64,000 nt of DNA from Phanerochaete sordida (lineage: Eukaryota > Basidiomycota > Agaricomycetes > Polyporales > Phanerochaetaceae). How positions within the stretch are numbered: position 1 is the first letter of the stretch; every line of letters starts with the position of its first letter. The DNA lies in the NCBI GenBank assembly GCA_019973155.2, contig BPQB01000082.1, positions 1 through 64,000 on the forward strand, in the 5' to 3' direction. Shown piece after piece: positions 1-11,629 of this stretch. The translations under genes and the position numbers were made by a program. The notes under the pieces were generated by a model that was not told where the DNA came from, ran no database searches, and was given only the letters and a program-made list of their open reading frames with translations.

Positions 1-678
1 AAGCGCTCGGGTATGTATTGGTATAGACTATCTATAGAATACCTGCCGTGCTCTATACCAGTACATATGGTACACCATGCTTTGGACTACTGGCTGAGTG
101 GTCTGACCGAAAGTATTTTTCCAGATGGACTCAGTGCGCCACTGACTCGATTCGTAACACCTGACTCACAGAGCAGCTCTCGCCGACGTAAGCTAGTATG
201 CTTTGACAGATGTCGTCCAAATGCGGCGAGGTGTGCTCTAGTGAAGGCTTGCAGGAATTTCTGGGATACCAAGGCACGTGATATGGTGCCTCGTCCGTAG
301 GAGCGCAGAAGGTGTTATGTGGGATTTCAGCCTCATCGCCAAGAGAAGGTGATCCATTACGACATCTATTCCGCGATCCACAAATAACCAACCATTGAAA
401 ATACACCGATAAGCTACAGACCTACAAGATGATACAATTACTATACACAATAAACTACAACAACAGGAGAGATAAATCCAACAAATACCTGAATATATGC
501 GCTTAGGCCTACGTCCAACGGGACCAGAAACAAAGCCTGACAGGGCCGGCGAACAGTGGAGCGTGCAGCTCTAGCATCCCTCGCCGCGAAGCAGCACGCA
601 CGACGATCTCACGCGTGCGAAACCGAGCAGCCACCACCGCTCGCAGCCAGGGACGCCATCCCGATACAGCGGCGTGCG
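1..678. other. Left-edge intergenic sequence
   Basis: No coding region could be supported. Open frames here are short, overlap on both strands and show no recognisable domain or splice-connected partner. The right part lies directly downstream of the stop codon of the minus-strand gene ending at 679, so it probably holds that gene's 3' UTR and terminator. Confidence 0.4.
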
Positions 679-2460
679 CTACTTCCGCGTCCTGCGCCGC
701 TTCGCGGGGGGCTCTTCTAGCAGAGACTCCACCTCCGAAGGGGCAGAACGGCTCCGGGCCCGCTTCGCAGGCGGCGCCTTAGCTTTCGGCGGCGCCGGCC
801 GTGCGCGCGGACGGGCGGCCTTTTTCTTGCTGTCTGTCGGCTGCCGCGCTGCAGGTTTCGGAGCTCGCGGGGTGGTCGAGCGGCTCTTGGCTGCAGGGGC
901 GCGGGGCTTGGCGGGCGGGGCTGCGGGCTTCGGAGTGGCGGATTTCGTGCGCGTGCGGGCACGCTTCGCGGGGCGCTCGGCGCTGTCTTCTGAGGCCCGT
1001 TTGCGCGTGCCGGAGGTCTCTGTGGCAGCAGCTTCGGCATCCTTGGACGCTACATGAGCACGATTAGCTATCGGCACTATGGTAATAACCCTCGAACACC
1101 CACCAGCACTCCGCCCAAACGCGACCGCGAGACACGAGTTCTCCGTGCCGTCCGCGACCGAGCAGAGCACACACACCGCGCCCTCGCGCCTTGTCTCGCG
1201 GCGCGCGACACAGGGCACGCCCTCGAGCCGGCAGCGCTGGCACGGGTCCTTGCGCGGGACGAGGCACGCGCCGGCGGTCGGCGGCGCCGCGTCGACGCGT
1301 AGCATGACCTTCTCGCACGGCTTGTTGAAATTTATGCCGCGCTCGACGCGTCGGCGCACCGCCTCGCTGAACCGACCGGGCACCACCGGCGCGCATTCGG
1401 TGTACAGGACGAATTCGTTCGGAAGGGGAGGGAGGGCGCTGTCGAATGAGGGGGCGACGAGAGGAAGTGGTGGCGCTTTGGGTAGAAGGACTGGCGGAGC
1501 AGGAGGGGGCGCGTCGTCTGTGGCAGAAGGAGCCAAGCACGAGGGCTTCGCAGTGGGGTCAGTTGTCTCCGCCTGTGGCGTGTGCAGCGGCTCGAGTTTG
1601 GTGTTCCAAATGCTGTTGCTCGCCAAAGGAGATATCGGCAGATCATAGTCATCTAATAGGTCGTCGTCGTCTAGCGGGTTGCGCGCGGCAGGACAAGGGC
1701 GGAGGCTGATGACGGGACAGGAATACGCGAGACGCAGTGGCAAAATGCGTCGACGCGTCTGGATCTCTTCCTCTGACAAATCGTTGCTGGATGTGGATGG
1801 GATCGAAGACGCGTCGGTCACGAGGTCTGGCAGCGAGCAGCAGCTGTCTGAGGTCAGCTCAGTGTAGAGTGTTGGAGGTGGCGTCGCTGGTCTCGGACCA
1901 TCGGTCGCGTCATGCGCGTCGATGGGTCGGATATCGCGTTGAGATGGTGGGATGTGCTCATTGGAAGGCTCTGGCAGATCGTCCAGGTCCGTGAGCGGAG
2001 ATAGGAACGGAGTAGTTGTAGTTATGGGTGCCGGTTTGGCGGAGCTTGGTCCCGATTGTGGCTTGTCGCAAGTCGCGCTCCTAGGGCCGTCATTTGTCGC
2101 CTGTGAAGTGTTGTGTGTGTCACTGACGCGTGCAAATTGGCGGAGGATCCCTCGAACACGAAGGGCCGCGCGTGGTTTACTGGAAGATGGCCACAGCGCA
2201 GTCTCGCTCTTGGGGCCGCTCGCGTCCTCGACTGCGGCCTAGTCAGCGTCGATCTACCCGAAGCAGCTCTGACACCAACCATCATCGCTGAAGGACACCA
2301 GCTTCTTGACGCGTCGATGGAGTTGGCCAAGCCAGGTGTTCGTGCGTTCTATTGTCGCGTCGACCTCACGACTTTCATGTCCGTTTAATGGAGGGGGCGT
2401 TGGCCCGCGAGACCCCGATGCCACCGTGGAAGCTCTGGAATGCGCTGAACGTGTCTTCAT
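679..2460 (-). CDS. Hypothetical nuclear protein with Zn(II)2Cys6-spaced cysteines and H1-like basic tail
   Basis: Not recognised as a named family. I read two exons: 2460-2280 and 2231-679, joined by a 51-nt intron (donor GTTGGT, acceptor CCGCAG), giving 577 residues. The start is the ATG at 2460, opening MKTRSAHSRA. The first half is Ser/Pro/Asp-rich and probably disordered. Around the last third there is a cluster spaced C-x2-C-x6-C-x12-C-x2-C-x9-C (it starts CQRC and ends near TENSC), which fits the Zn(II)2Cys6 spacing of fungal regulators but lacks the usual Lys/Arg-rich stretch between Cys2 and Cys3. The final ~120 residues are Lys/Arg/Ala/Pro repeats resembling a histone H1 tail, ending RRRTRK. 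Nuclear and DNA-associated is an inference. The 3' exon is firm; the first exon is less certain. Confidence 0.65.
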
Positions 2461-3860
2461 AGCTTTGGATACTTTCAGCAAGGAAGTCGGGCACGCGCAA
2501 AGGGCACCTGCACTGACCCTCGACAAAGCTAGTGGGGGAAAGTACAAAAAAGAGGTGGGTGCTGTGTGTGGCGCTGGTAGCTAGAGACGCAGTCACGAGT
2601 TGCGGGAGAGTGGTGGTGCACCGGAAGATGTTATGTGCTGCGGGGATGTTGAAGTAAGAAGGCGGGTGGCTGGAGGGCGGGGGCGTGTTAGCTCAGAGGC
2701 GCCGAGAGGCCCTGCGGACGCGCGGGCCGGATGGCCTGGCACGCTCGCGGACCATCGGAGAATGAACGACCACAAGGGACCAGGTTAGCTCTGCCTCCGT
2801 GCACTGCTGTGTCCAGGTAACCTCTACTTGGGCCATGGCACAGCCGTGGACTTTGCATGGTCAGGCCGTCTCTGGTCTCCAAAACCTGTGTAGCGCCGCC
2901 AGGACTCGTGGAACCCAGGTAAGGCAAACTCTGCCTCCAGACATGCACAGCTTCACAGTCGAAAAGCAGATGGATCTGAATTTTCTCATCTTCGACATCT
3001 TCGCCGGCCCCAGGCCATTTTCTTCAAAAAGATCTAGGTGAGCGATGAAAAATGCGACGTGTCATAACGACGCACCGCAAGCCGCCGTAACCTCGAGGCT
3101 CCCATCCTGTGATGCAAAAGACAAGGGTTACAGCTTGTTGATAGAAGTGTTTTTCATGAGAGGGGTTTATCAGGTTTATGAGTGTCCTCGTCGACGCTGA
3201 CGCCAACATACGACAGGCAGCGGAACCTGGCGTAAAACTTTGGGCGGCTATCGTCGCGGTGATGTCTCACTGTTTTTGGCAAGTATCGTGGATGGTGTAT
3301 ACTCCGCCACGACCACTTGACTGCCACAACTACTCCTTATTCCATCTTATCAAGTAAACGAGCGACGCTGCTCTATTATTTTAACGAGAGCGATTTTTTT
3401 TCGATGAGATTTACCGGGTGAGCGGTGGAGGTCGCAGTCACCGAAGCAGCGGACCAGGCAGGATGTGTCCTTTAACCAGGCTTTCAATACCAGCAGGTTG
3501 AGAAATAGCTACTACAGAAGTGCAATCTCTCTCTGAGTTCTGTATCGAGGAATTGAGGGCGTTATAATTTCTCCTGCGCTCTGACTCACGCCTGGTCCTC
3601 CTCTCAGCGTGCGACACAGTCGCCATGACTGGTCCATCTTACCCGCTTTCCCCAGAGGTGAGCGATTGTGCATGCCACTGCGTTAAGACTCCTAGCGCAC
3701 CATACAGCACAGCCGCGCAAAACTAAGCAGACACCCAAAATGGAGCAATTTGCCGTGGCGAATGAATGAACCAAGGCCGAGCTTTATTCTACCACGCTAC
3801 GCGCTCTAAAATTACAACAACAGTCCGAGTATTGAGCAGGGATACACACGACAACATTAG
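2461..3860. other. Intergenic region between the Zn2Cys6-like gene and the TBC gene
   Basis: No gene could be supported. The left part is presumably promoter and 5' UTR of the minus-strand gene starting at 2460; the right end holds the 3' UTR of the TBC gene. A short minus-strand reading frame around 3626-3438 begins with an Arg/Glu-rich peptide but has no followable exon partner. Confidence 0.4.
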
Positions 3861-6625
3861 TCACCGCAGGACGCCAAGCGGATCCTGCTGGCTCGCAGAA
3901 ACTGGCTCTTGCGGAGGCACATCGTGGGCCGGAGTCTGCGGCGCCGGCTGGGTGCGCGGCGGTGGGCGCCCAGAGGCGACCGCCGACGGGCGCGAGGGCA
4001 TGCGCGGCGACTCGCGCGTCGTGAACATCGAGCGCGAGTGGTTCCACGGGGCGAGCGGCATGGCGTTCGCGTTCGGCGAGAGCACTGATATCGTGGGTGT
4101 CGGCGAGGGCGCCCGCACGCGTGCCGCGGCGGCCTCGGGAGACGCCGCCTTCGCTGGGGGCCGCGTGAACGAGGGCCCCATCGTGAAGTAGTCTTGTGAC
4201 CGACGCGTCGAGGCGGGCTGTGATAGACTCGACGGCGCGGTCGCCGCGGGCTGGGGCAGCGTGAGACCGGCTAACGGGTACTCCGCTTCGGCCCTCGCCA
4301 GAGATGCCGCTTGTTTCTCCAGCTCCTTCGCCCTGCGAGCCTTGAGCTCCTCCTCGCCGACTAGACGGTCCTCTTCGATCTGCGACGGCGGGACGCTGCC
4401 CTTCAGCACATCCCGCACGTACGACAGACACTCGACCGCCTCGCGCTTCCGCTCCTTGATCGACTTCGCTCGATCTTGGTTGTCCACGCTGCCGTCGTCG
4501 AGGAGCAGCGTGTCTACGATCCAGCCCACTGAGTCCCCGAGTCGTCGCTGCAAGGCTTTGAGGTCGGCAGTCTCCTTCTCCATCTCGAATCGCGTACGAG
4601 GTTCCCAAGGCGGTCTCTCCGACGGCGGCCTTTCATCCGTGAGGGCGTACGAAGATTGTTGAGGAGGGGGCGACAGTGGTAATCGTGGCAGCGAGTTGGC
4701 AAGATCCGGCAAATTTCTCTGCAGCAAGTGTTCAGCGCGCGACCCTGCGTACTCACAACGCAATGACACACCTTGAGCTCTGATACGGCATTCATGACGG
4801 TCTTGTTGATCCCCAAGCTTTCTCCCCTCTCAAGTAGCCCTCGCGCGATCATTTCGGGCAGCGCCATGGGGTTTGAGCCCTGTCTGAAGTGGCCCCTCAC
4901 GCCGTCCTCGCGCAGGTTAATATGCGATTGCGAGGTACCACGCTCGGCGGGGCGTGGTCGCCGGCGAGTGGGTGGTGGGGGTGGATCGGGCACCTCCGTC
5001 GGGATACCGAGCAGGTTCATGTTCTCATGCACGACCGAGACACCGGTAGGAGGCGTTGGCGACATTTGCAGCGTGAGAGCTTGCCGCAGGAGCAGGCTGC
5101 ACGGGTGAAGATACGGCGCAGCGGCCGTTGGCTGTTCTAAGGCAGGGTATCGAAGAAGGAAGGTCAGTTGAGTGCTGTAGTCCGCGGGTATCACTGGGAA
5201 AAGTATTAGTCCGGCCATAGATGAGTAACATGAATACCGCACATTGATTCCTAATCCGTATGAGCATCGCAACACAAACCCACGAAGCAAGGTCAAACGA
5301 TGGGTCACAAGCAAAGAGCCCGTCCCAGAGCACCATCGCATCGCTCAGGCTGAATTCTCGAGTGAATAGCAGTCGTAGCCACCGTCTATAGTCTGGTCAG
5401 CATGCATTCAGAGCCTCTCAAAAGCCACTCTTACATGCCATAGATCTGGGGTTCGATGCCAGATGCTTGAAGACTTCGCCACAGTTGTGGGTCGACGCTC
5501 TTCAGCAGGACATTTTGCATATGATTGCATGCTTCGACTATGGGAGATACGTATGGCTTGACCCCACCGTCGGTTCCGCTGGCAGATAGCTGGACGTGTG
5601 AAGGGAGAGGTGTCTTCCCAGCCGCTGCAGCGTTCTTCGTCTCGCGCCACTCGTACCAACGGCCCACCCCGCGCATGATTGTGTCGAATAGAGCCCAGGC
5701 GTCTGCAGCAACCCAGAGCGGAGAGCAGACCTCTTTCAACGGATGGTTGCTGAGACTTATGTCTTCTTCCGGGATAGTGTCGTGATCTACGGCGTAGTAG
5801 AGGGGCGCGAGAAGCTCGTGCATTCCTTGCCGGTAGCCGATGTCAGGATGCGTGACCGAGTAGACGAACAAGATGTTTGTCAGCTGTGTCTGAACCTCCT
5901 GATCTCGAAAGTATTCAATGTCAGGGAATCTGAGGGTTCGTCAGTCCAGTAGGCGTGGTAAGAATATAGGCACTACGCACGTCCGCTCGACATCCTGTAA
6001 AATTGTCTTGCGCAGCTCCATTGCGGCGAACCATGCCGTCCACGGGTTCTGCGATTGTGTTAGCTTGACCATACGCCGTTCATGAACACCACGCACCTCA
6101 TTATGTAGGCTGAGCGGATTATTCAGATCGAGGTCCCCGCCAGTTCTCTCCGTCCGCCGTGGAGACGTGCGTGTGCCAGGAATAGTGACCCCCTCCTCGT
6201 AACCTCCATCCGGGGCGCGCATCTTGTCGAGGAAGAGCTTCTGATACTGCGTCCGCGCAGTCTTGATCGCGTCGAGCGGTATACGGGCTTGCACGTCTGG
6301 CTGGGGCTGCAGCGGCCCCGCCTCAATCAGAAACAGCTGCTCTCGTGAGCACGAGTCGCCGACGTAGGTAGACACAGGGAGCATACCTTCCAAGCGAGAC
6401 TCCGCCCGGCCACCCCCATGGACGCGCCGTCGGGCTCAGTGAGCAGTCGCCCGCCAAGCGCTGCATCCTTGACCTTGCTGAGCGACGTGGACGAGTTGAA
6501 GAGGGTGTCGTAGGCGACCCTAATTGCACGAAACGCTGTTACATGCTCGAACCTCAGAGGCAAGTTTCAAGCGGGACGACAGACTTGATATCGATGACTT
6601 CTGGCCGCACTCCTCGTTCGGCCAT
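3861..6625 (-). CDS. TBC-domain Rab GTPase-activating protein (TBC1D5-like)
   Basis: Predicted Rab GAP acting on endosomal or autophagic membranes, by analogy with TBC1D5. Exons read from the 5' side: AYDTLFNSS...RSLAWK joined through a ~50-nt intron to LFLIEAGPLQ; then SLHNE...NPWTAWFAAMELRKTILQDVERT; then MHPDIGYRQGMHEL-type sequence near 5870-5800; then WLRLLFTREFSLSDAMVLWDGL near 5380-5320; then a Pro-rich linker and a long C-terminal exon ending at 3861. Both catalytic fingers are visible: IxxDxxR as ILQDVER and YxQ as YRQGM, so the protein should be an active GAP. The C-terminal 250 residues are Ser/Pro/Ala-rich with a short charged coiled-coil-like part (RRAKELEKQAASLARAEAE). The 5' end is uncertain: I propose the ATG at 6625 followed by an intron to about 6510, but that donor is weak. 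It lies 235 bp downstream of SPF45 on the same strand. Confidence 0.82.
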
Positions 6626-6860
6626 CGGGCAGGCTGCCAGAAAGGTAGTGTACGGGTCGTGGAGCACTCGTTGCAGGTATGAAGAAGAGTATGAATTTAG
6701 AGGAGATGGCCGTTAGATGCAGGCCCAGAGCGGGAGGACCGCCATGCTGAAGCGCATAGGCGCCGGATGTACAGACTACGCAATAGTTGCCACGATAACA
6801 GTAATTGCAGAATATAGGACGGATGAAGCACGAGATACAGGTGGCTGAGGTTACAGAATA

Positions 6861-9136
6861 CTACAGAGGGATATCGAAAGCACGGTGCTGGAAAAGATTT
6901 TCTGGGAAGTACCTTGCACGAACGGCACGTCCGCCGAAGTACCTTCCGTCCAACTCGCGAACTGTCTTCCACGCGCCGACTGGGCCAGCAAACAACACGA
7001 AGATGCGAACTGCCTGGTCTTCCGTCGCCGGAGGCGGGTTGACCGAGTGCACAATGACCCGCTCGACGGTGCCATTCTTGGAACATTCGTCGCCTGCGCC
7101 ATGGTTAGCTCAGAGCATTTACACGCACGAAGTACGTACCAATTTCCTCCCTCAAGTCTTCGTCGTCTACATCCTCGGGGCCAACCATGTTCGTCAATAC
7201 GACCACTCTACTAGGCTCTCCGAAGCGTTCCCGGTCTTCGCGAGCTTTAGAGTCCTCGTTCTTGTTGACGATCTTGCCCATCTTCGACGTGCCAGGGGGG
7301 GCTTTGCCCTTCTCGCCCTTGCCCTTGCCTTTGCCGGCTTGAACTTGCTCCATGGAGAGAGCGTGTACGATTCCACTACCATCAGCACCGAGACCTTGCC
7401 CTTCTTTATGACCCCACTTGGCCATGAGGCGAGCTGCAAACCCTGCAGGGTCAGGTCTAAGCGATACCATGAGAATGGTTCTTCGACGCGGCGCAGGGGA
7501 CGACGTACTTCTTCAGGCCTTCCGGGGGCTGGGCTGCGTCCAGTGGGGGCGTGCTTGTGCCAGAACCGGGTGCGGTGGACTCTGGAGGCCTCAGAGCGCG
7601 GAGTTTCGCAGCGATGGCGGCAGCGGCTTCCCTGCTGCTGCGGACTTTCTCCTCAGAGAGCGCGACTCCAGACGAGGGTAAGCCTGCAGCGGCCGGCGGT
7701 GGAATGGACGCAGTTGGTACAAATGGGTTGTATGCAAGCGCAGGTGGTTCTGGTGTCTTCGTTTCGGCCCTCGGGATGGGCTCAGGCGGCTTCTGCTGCG
7801 ACAACGCTAGTCGGCGCAAGTATGCTTCTTCCCCGGATTCGGCAACGGGAGGGCGTACAGAAGGTGCGCTGGGTATGTCATCTTCGTGGTCGCTGCCCGG
7901 AGGGCGCACAACGTTGGACGATGCGGGTGCAAAAGCCGGGGCAAGGGAAGGAGCGGACGAAGTATCTGGTTGTATACCTTTCGACATTGCGAGACGGCGC
8001 TGATACGCTTCGTCCCCAGTGAGACTGACGTCCACCGGCGCAGCCAGGGCCGGTACCGAGCCGAGGCCGCGCGGACGTTCGTAGTCGTCCTCGTCCTGGT
8101 CAATGTCTTGCTTCGCGTCATCCTCGAACCTGCCTGAACTGAAATGAGTATCCTGCGACAGGCATGAGATTCGTCTCCGCGCACCCGCTTTCCGAGGCCT
8201 TTCATCTTCAGATCCGCTGGCGTGGCTTTCTCCGGAGTAACTGGAACTTCGGTGTCGCTTTCGGTCTTCCATGCGTCGCCGTTCCTCCATTGCGCGGTGG
8301 CGTCGCTCTTCAGCATCCTTGCGCTTCCAAATCTTGTACTCGCCGTAATCATTTGGCCTCATCGGATCGTACATTTCACTTGGATCCCACGTCGGCAAAG
8401 CCGGCATGTGCTTGTTCTGCAAGTGTACGCCATGTCAATAGCACTTCATCGCACGCGAAGAGCGTCTCACCTTCTTGTATTTCTTTCCACCGCCGCCACT
8501 CTTCTTGCCCCCGCGCTGCACAGTCTTGAAGCCATTGACATCTTCGTCGAGCACCATCGACGGCGGCTTCACTTTCTTTCCCCATCCTTGAGTCTGCGGA
8601 CCGACGTTCGTAGCCTCTTGGACAGCTAGGGTGGTGAGCGGTGCTGCTGTGGGGTCGACAAGGGACGGTGGTGCGAAAACTACGGCGGTGCTCGAGATGG
8701 TCGCACTGGGCCCCGCAGGGGCTGCGGCGGCGGTGACGGTCGTCGCTACCGCAGCACCAACGGGAAGCCGAGGTTGAGCGGGCTTTGTCTTCTGGGCAGC
8801 GCCGCGACGGATTGGCGCAAAGGCAAGGCTGGCGGACCATCCTTTGACGGAGCATGGACGGAGCAGTGTGAATAACACGCTTTACGACGCGCAAGCTTTG
8901 GAGAAGGAAGAGATACCGGCTGAAGCCTTCACGGAGGCACCTGAGTCATTTGCTGCGTTGCTCGCCGAGGGTGCAGGCGTAGGAAGTGGGGCAGTTGGCA
9001 CAGGCTGCTCTGTGGCTGCTACTTCCGCGGCGGGTTGAGCTGGTGTAGGCGAGACTTGGGGGGCCAAGGAAGAATTGAAAGGTTTGGACGAAGAGAACTG
9101 TATGCCGCCATATAGGCCACCTGCTCGACCCGACAT
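6861..9136 (-). CDS. Splicing factor SPF45 (RBM17) homologue, G-patch and UHM/RRM
   Basis: Nuclear splicing factor of the SPF45/RBM17 family, which acts at 3' splice sites through a UHM domain. The start at 9136 opens [11 protein letters not shown]. Exon 1 ends at 8917 (donor GTATCT) and resumes at 8841, giving [12 protein letters not shown], a junction typical of fungal members. Next come [15 protein letters not shown], equivalent to the YDPMFPNDYE block of human SPF45, an Arg/Glu-rich stretch and a long acidic, Pro-rich linker holding two related motifs ([11 protein letters not shown] and [11 protein letters not shown]). The G-patch is at about 7440-7380 ([14 protein letters not shown]), followed by a Gly-Lys repeat and the C-terminal UHM with [18 protein letters not shown] and [14 protein letters not shown], where GRYF is the R-x-F UHM signature. 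At roughly 700 residues it is longer than animal SPF45 because of disordered linkers. The stop is at 6861. Confidence 0.9.
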
Positions 9137-9578
9137 GTCGTGTGTCGATAGCCGGCGGTGGAGATGGTGAAGGTGGTAGAGGGAGAAATCGAGAAGGAGC
9201 GGCTCTGCCGTCTGGGACCCTAACCTGAGGGCACATCCTTTTAAGGAAACTCTATCATCCGCGTCAAACTAGGCTCGCTTCCAGCCTCTTAAATTGCGGA
9301 AGAGGCGATACCGTCGTTCCTCCTACGTCAAACGTGGTCGCACCGTTTCGCCACTTGGCAAGCACAACCTCGGTCTCCAGACGACGGCCTGACAAGCAAA
9401 AGCTGCGTCAATATAGGTGCTCAGCCTAGGGCGCGCGTCGTGAGCCGCATCGAGTCAACTACCAGTCTGATCCGAGCCAACCCCGAGCAGTTTACTGAGA
9501 ACCTACTTAGGTATGTCATATCGTGGCAGCGTTATACATAGCTCACGCGCGTTATATCTTACATATTGTAGTGCCGTT
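9137..9578. promoter_or_regulatory. Divergent promoter of SPF45 and F-box gene 1, with a 5' UTR intron
   Basis: The 442 bp separate the divergent starts of SPF45 (9136, minus) and the F-box gene (9579, plus). Positions 9511-9571 form a good 61-nt intron (donor GTATGT, acceptor TTGTAG) that ends 7 bp before the F-box ATG. It therefore looks like a 5' UTR intron rather than coding sequence, although the open frame runs through it without a stop. Confidence 0.5.
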
Positions 9579-11303
9579 ATGCCAGGTTCACACAATCCGC
9601 TCTCCAGAGAAGATCGCGCCCAGATCGAAGGACAAGTCCTACAGTACCAACACGAGATAGCGCGATTGAACTACCGACTCAATCAAGATGTAGCCTTCAT
9701 GCGCCTTTCTAACGAGCTCATGGCCCAGGTCTTCGTACATTGTGCGGCCGACTGGAGCTCTAAACCTACCGCAGAAAACCTGTCTGCGCTCCGGAGATGG
9801 CTCCCAATCACCGTCGTCTGCCAACATTGGAGGGGCGTCGCATTGAGCACGCCTTCTCTGTGGGATTCCATCTGTGTTGGAGTCGCTGATCGGCTCACCT
9901 CCATGTTCCTCGAGAGGTCGTCGCAAGTGCACCTCAACGTTTATGGCCACCTCTACCTCGAGGACCTCTCAGATCAGCCCAACAGTATCGATCCATATCA
10001 CTATTGGCAGCCCTTAGCTCAGGCCGCCTTCCGTATCCTCTCACTCTGCATCTACATCCCTGCAATAAACGCGCCGCTGATACAGCGTCACGCTAGCATA
10101 CCACCATTCTCAGGACTACGGCATCTCGACATTCGCTCGCAAAGGCACTTCTCGCAATTGTCGCAGCTTCCCTCGTTCCTCATTTCCGACGAGATTCACC
10201 TGTTTTCTCTGAACGCCCATTTCCTTCCCTTCGCTATCATTCAACCGCTCATAAAGGCATCATTACGATGCCTCCGCCTTCGCGATCTTTGCATGACAGA
10301 TCTATCTGGCGCAACCGTCCTCGATGTACTCGCAACTCTGACCGACCTCGAGGAGCTGGAGCTCGAGGGCGGATTTCCACTTCCCTTGGAACCCTCCACG
10401 AATATGTACCTGATTTTAGGTCGGGCAATCACGCTCCCGAGACTGCGGTCTCTGGCCGTAATTGCAAAACTGCCCGACACAGCGGCTTTGGTGTTACATC
10501 AATTCATCTTTCCCGGAGAAGCAGCGGTCACAGTCAAGTACGAAGATGATTTCGTGGGAGACACTGACATGATGAACGACTACGAGGACGACAATAGCAT
10601 AGCGCCTCTTGCCCGTGTGTTGTCTCAGAGGCTATCCGGGGAGTCCGCCTTGCCATCGAGAACTTTCATTACCTCTCTTCGCATCAATTTCAGCGTACAT
10701 ACCGACCACACGGGGGTGATTACCCTGCCCAGCGTTACCGGGCAGTCAAACGGTACTGGTTGGGAAGATGGGACCGTGGCCCCGACACTCTGCATCCAAG
10801 CGCAGTACAAACTTCCCGTGCTCCTCGTCCAGCTAAGCACTTCGTCAGCCTTCCGTGATCTCAGGTCGTTAGAGGTGTCTGATTGTCCTCCCTGGCTCCA
10901 CGCGTCCAAATCCATTCACGTAGCGTTCACATACCTCCCATCCATCTCCCTAGTCCGTGCATCCGGCGGCGGTGTCCGCCCGGTGATCGATGCCATGCTG
11001 CCGAATTGGAACAGCGAGAACCAGGACTGGGATCACCGCTTTCCGGGACTCAAGGTGTTGGATCTCCGCGAGGCTTGCCTGTCAGACATCGTCGGCTGGG
11101 ACAATATAGACCAACGATACCTCAACCTAATCGAGCAAGCTATCTCCTATCGCCCCTTGAAGGCAGGACATCGGCTGGACGAGCTCGTTCTGGAGAATTG
11201 TACTGGCGTTCGTCGAGAGCTGCTCAACGCGTTCGAGGAGCAGGTGAGGCAGGTGACCTGGGATGGACATGGACTCTTGACTGATGATGTCGATGACGAC
11301 TGA
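9579..11303 (+). CDS. F-box protein with leucine-rich C-terminal region (copy 1)
   Basis: Predicted substrate receptor of an SCF ubiquitin ligase; the substrate is unknown. It is a single coding exon of 574 residues starting MPGSHNPLSREDR. Residues ~10-40 form a short helix (IEGQVLQYQHEIARLNYRLN). The F-box-like segment follows at ~45-100 (MRLSNELMAQVF, then ITVVCQHWRGVALSTPSLWDSI). The rest is an irregular leucine-rich region with repeated LRxLxLxxL-type segments, as in the F-box families expanded in Agaricomycetes. I chose the ATG at 9579 because the upstream in-frame ATG at 9513 sits inside a good intron. It resembles the gene at 22088-23889 in length and at both ends (the VTWDG and VVWDG C-terminal blocks). 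Confidence 0.85.
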   Translation: MPGSHNPLSREDRAQIEGQVLQYQHEIARLNYRLNQDVAFMRLSNELMAQVFVHCAADWSSKPTAENLSALRRWLPITVVCQHWRGVALSTPSLWDSICVGVADRLTSMFLERSSQVHLNVYGHLYLEDLSDQPNSIDPYHYWQPLAQAAFRILSLCIYIPAINAPLIQRHASIPPFSGLRHLDIRSQRHFSQLSQLPSFLISDEIHLFSLNAHFLPFAIIQPLIKASLRCLRLRDLCMTDLSGATVLDVLATLTDLEELELEGGFPLPLEPSTNMYLILGRAITLPRLRSLAVIAKLPDTAALVLHQFIFPGEAAVTVKYEDDFVGDTDMMNDYEDDNSIAPLARVLSQRLSGESALPSRTFITSLRINFSVHTDHTGVITLPSVTGQSNGTGWEDGTVAPTLCIQAQYKLPVLLVQLSTSSAFRDLRSLEVSDCPPWLHASKSIHVAFTYLPSISLVRASGGGVRPVIDAMLPNWNSENQDWDHRFPGLKVLDLREACLSDIVGWDNIDQRYLNLIEQAISYRPLKAGHRLDELVLENCTGVRRELLNAFEEQVRQVTWDGHGLLTDDVDDD

Positions 11304-11629
11304 TCTCCCGAGAATCTTCATCGGTAATAAGACCTATTGTCAATGTACGCCCCGTAACAATCCATTCTACAGTTCAAAGAGTATGGAATTTCAACATATT
11401 TAGTGCATACGGATTGCAATGCAAGCTGTCGAAGACGACGTGTATATTACACAAATATTCGCTAAATCTACAATTACTAACATGATACACTTGCAGTAGT
11501 CTAGCATAACCGACGGTCCGGGGGATAGCAGAGAAGAGAGCTGGGCGATGGCGAATAAAATACGAAGGATGGCACGACTCAAAAACCCGAGTCGGCAAGG
11601 TGGTAGCGAGGGGATGTATATGTCATGTC
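11304..11629. terminator. Convergent 3' ends of F-box gene 1 and MOT1
   Basis: A 326-bp AT-richer interval between the two stop codons. It should contain the 3' UTRs and poly(A) signals of both genes. No separate gene or structured RNA was seen. Confidence 0.45.

Noticed and set aside
4514..5341. 275-codon minus-strand frame spanning TBC introns
   Set aside because: Only parts of it coincide with real TBC exon sequence; the conserved path needs introns and frame changes, so the unspliced frame is not the product.
5440..5470. GGTTCGATGCC resembling a tRNA B box
   Set aside because: It lies within a TBC-domain exon; no A box or cloverleaf could be drawn around it. No convincing tRNA was found anywhere in the window.
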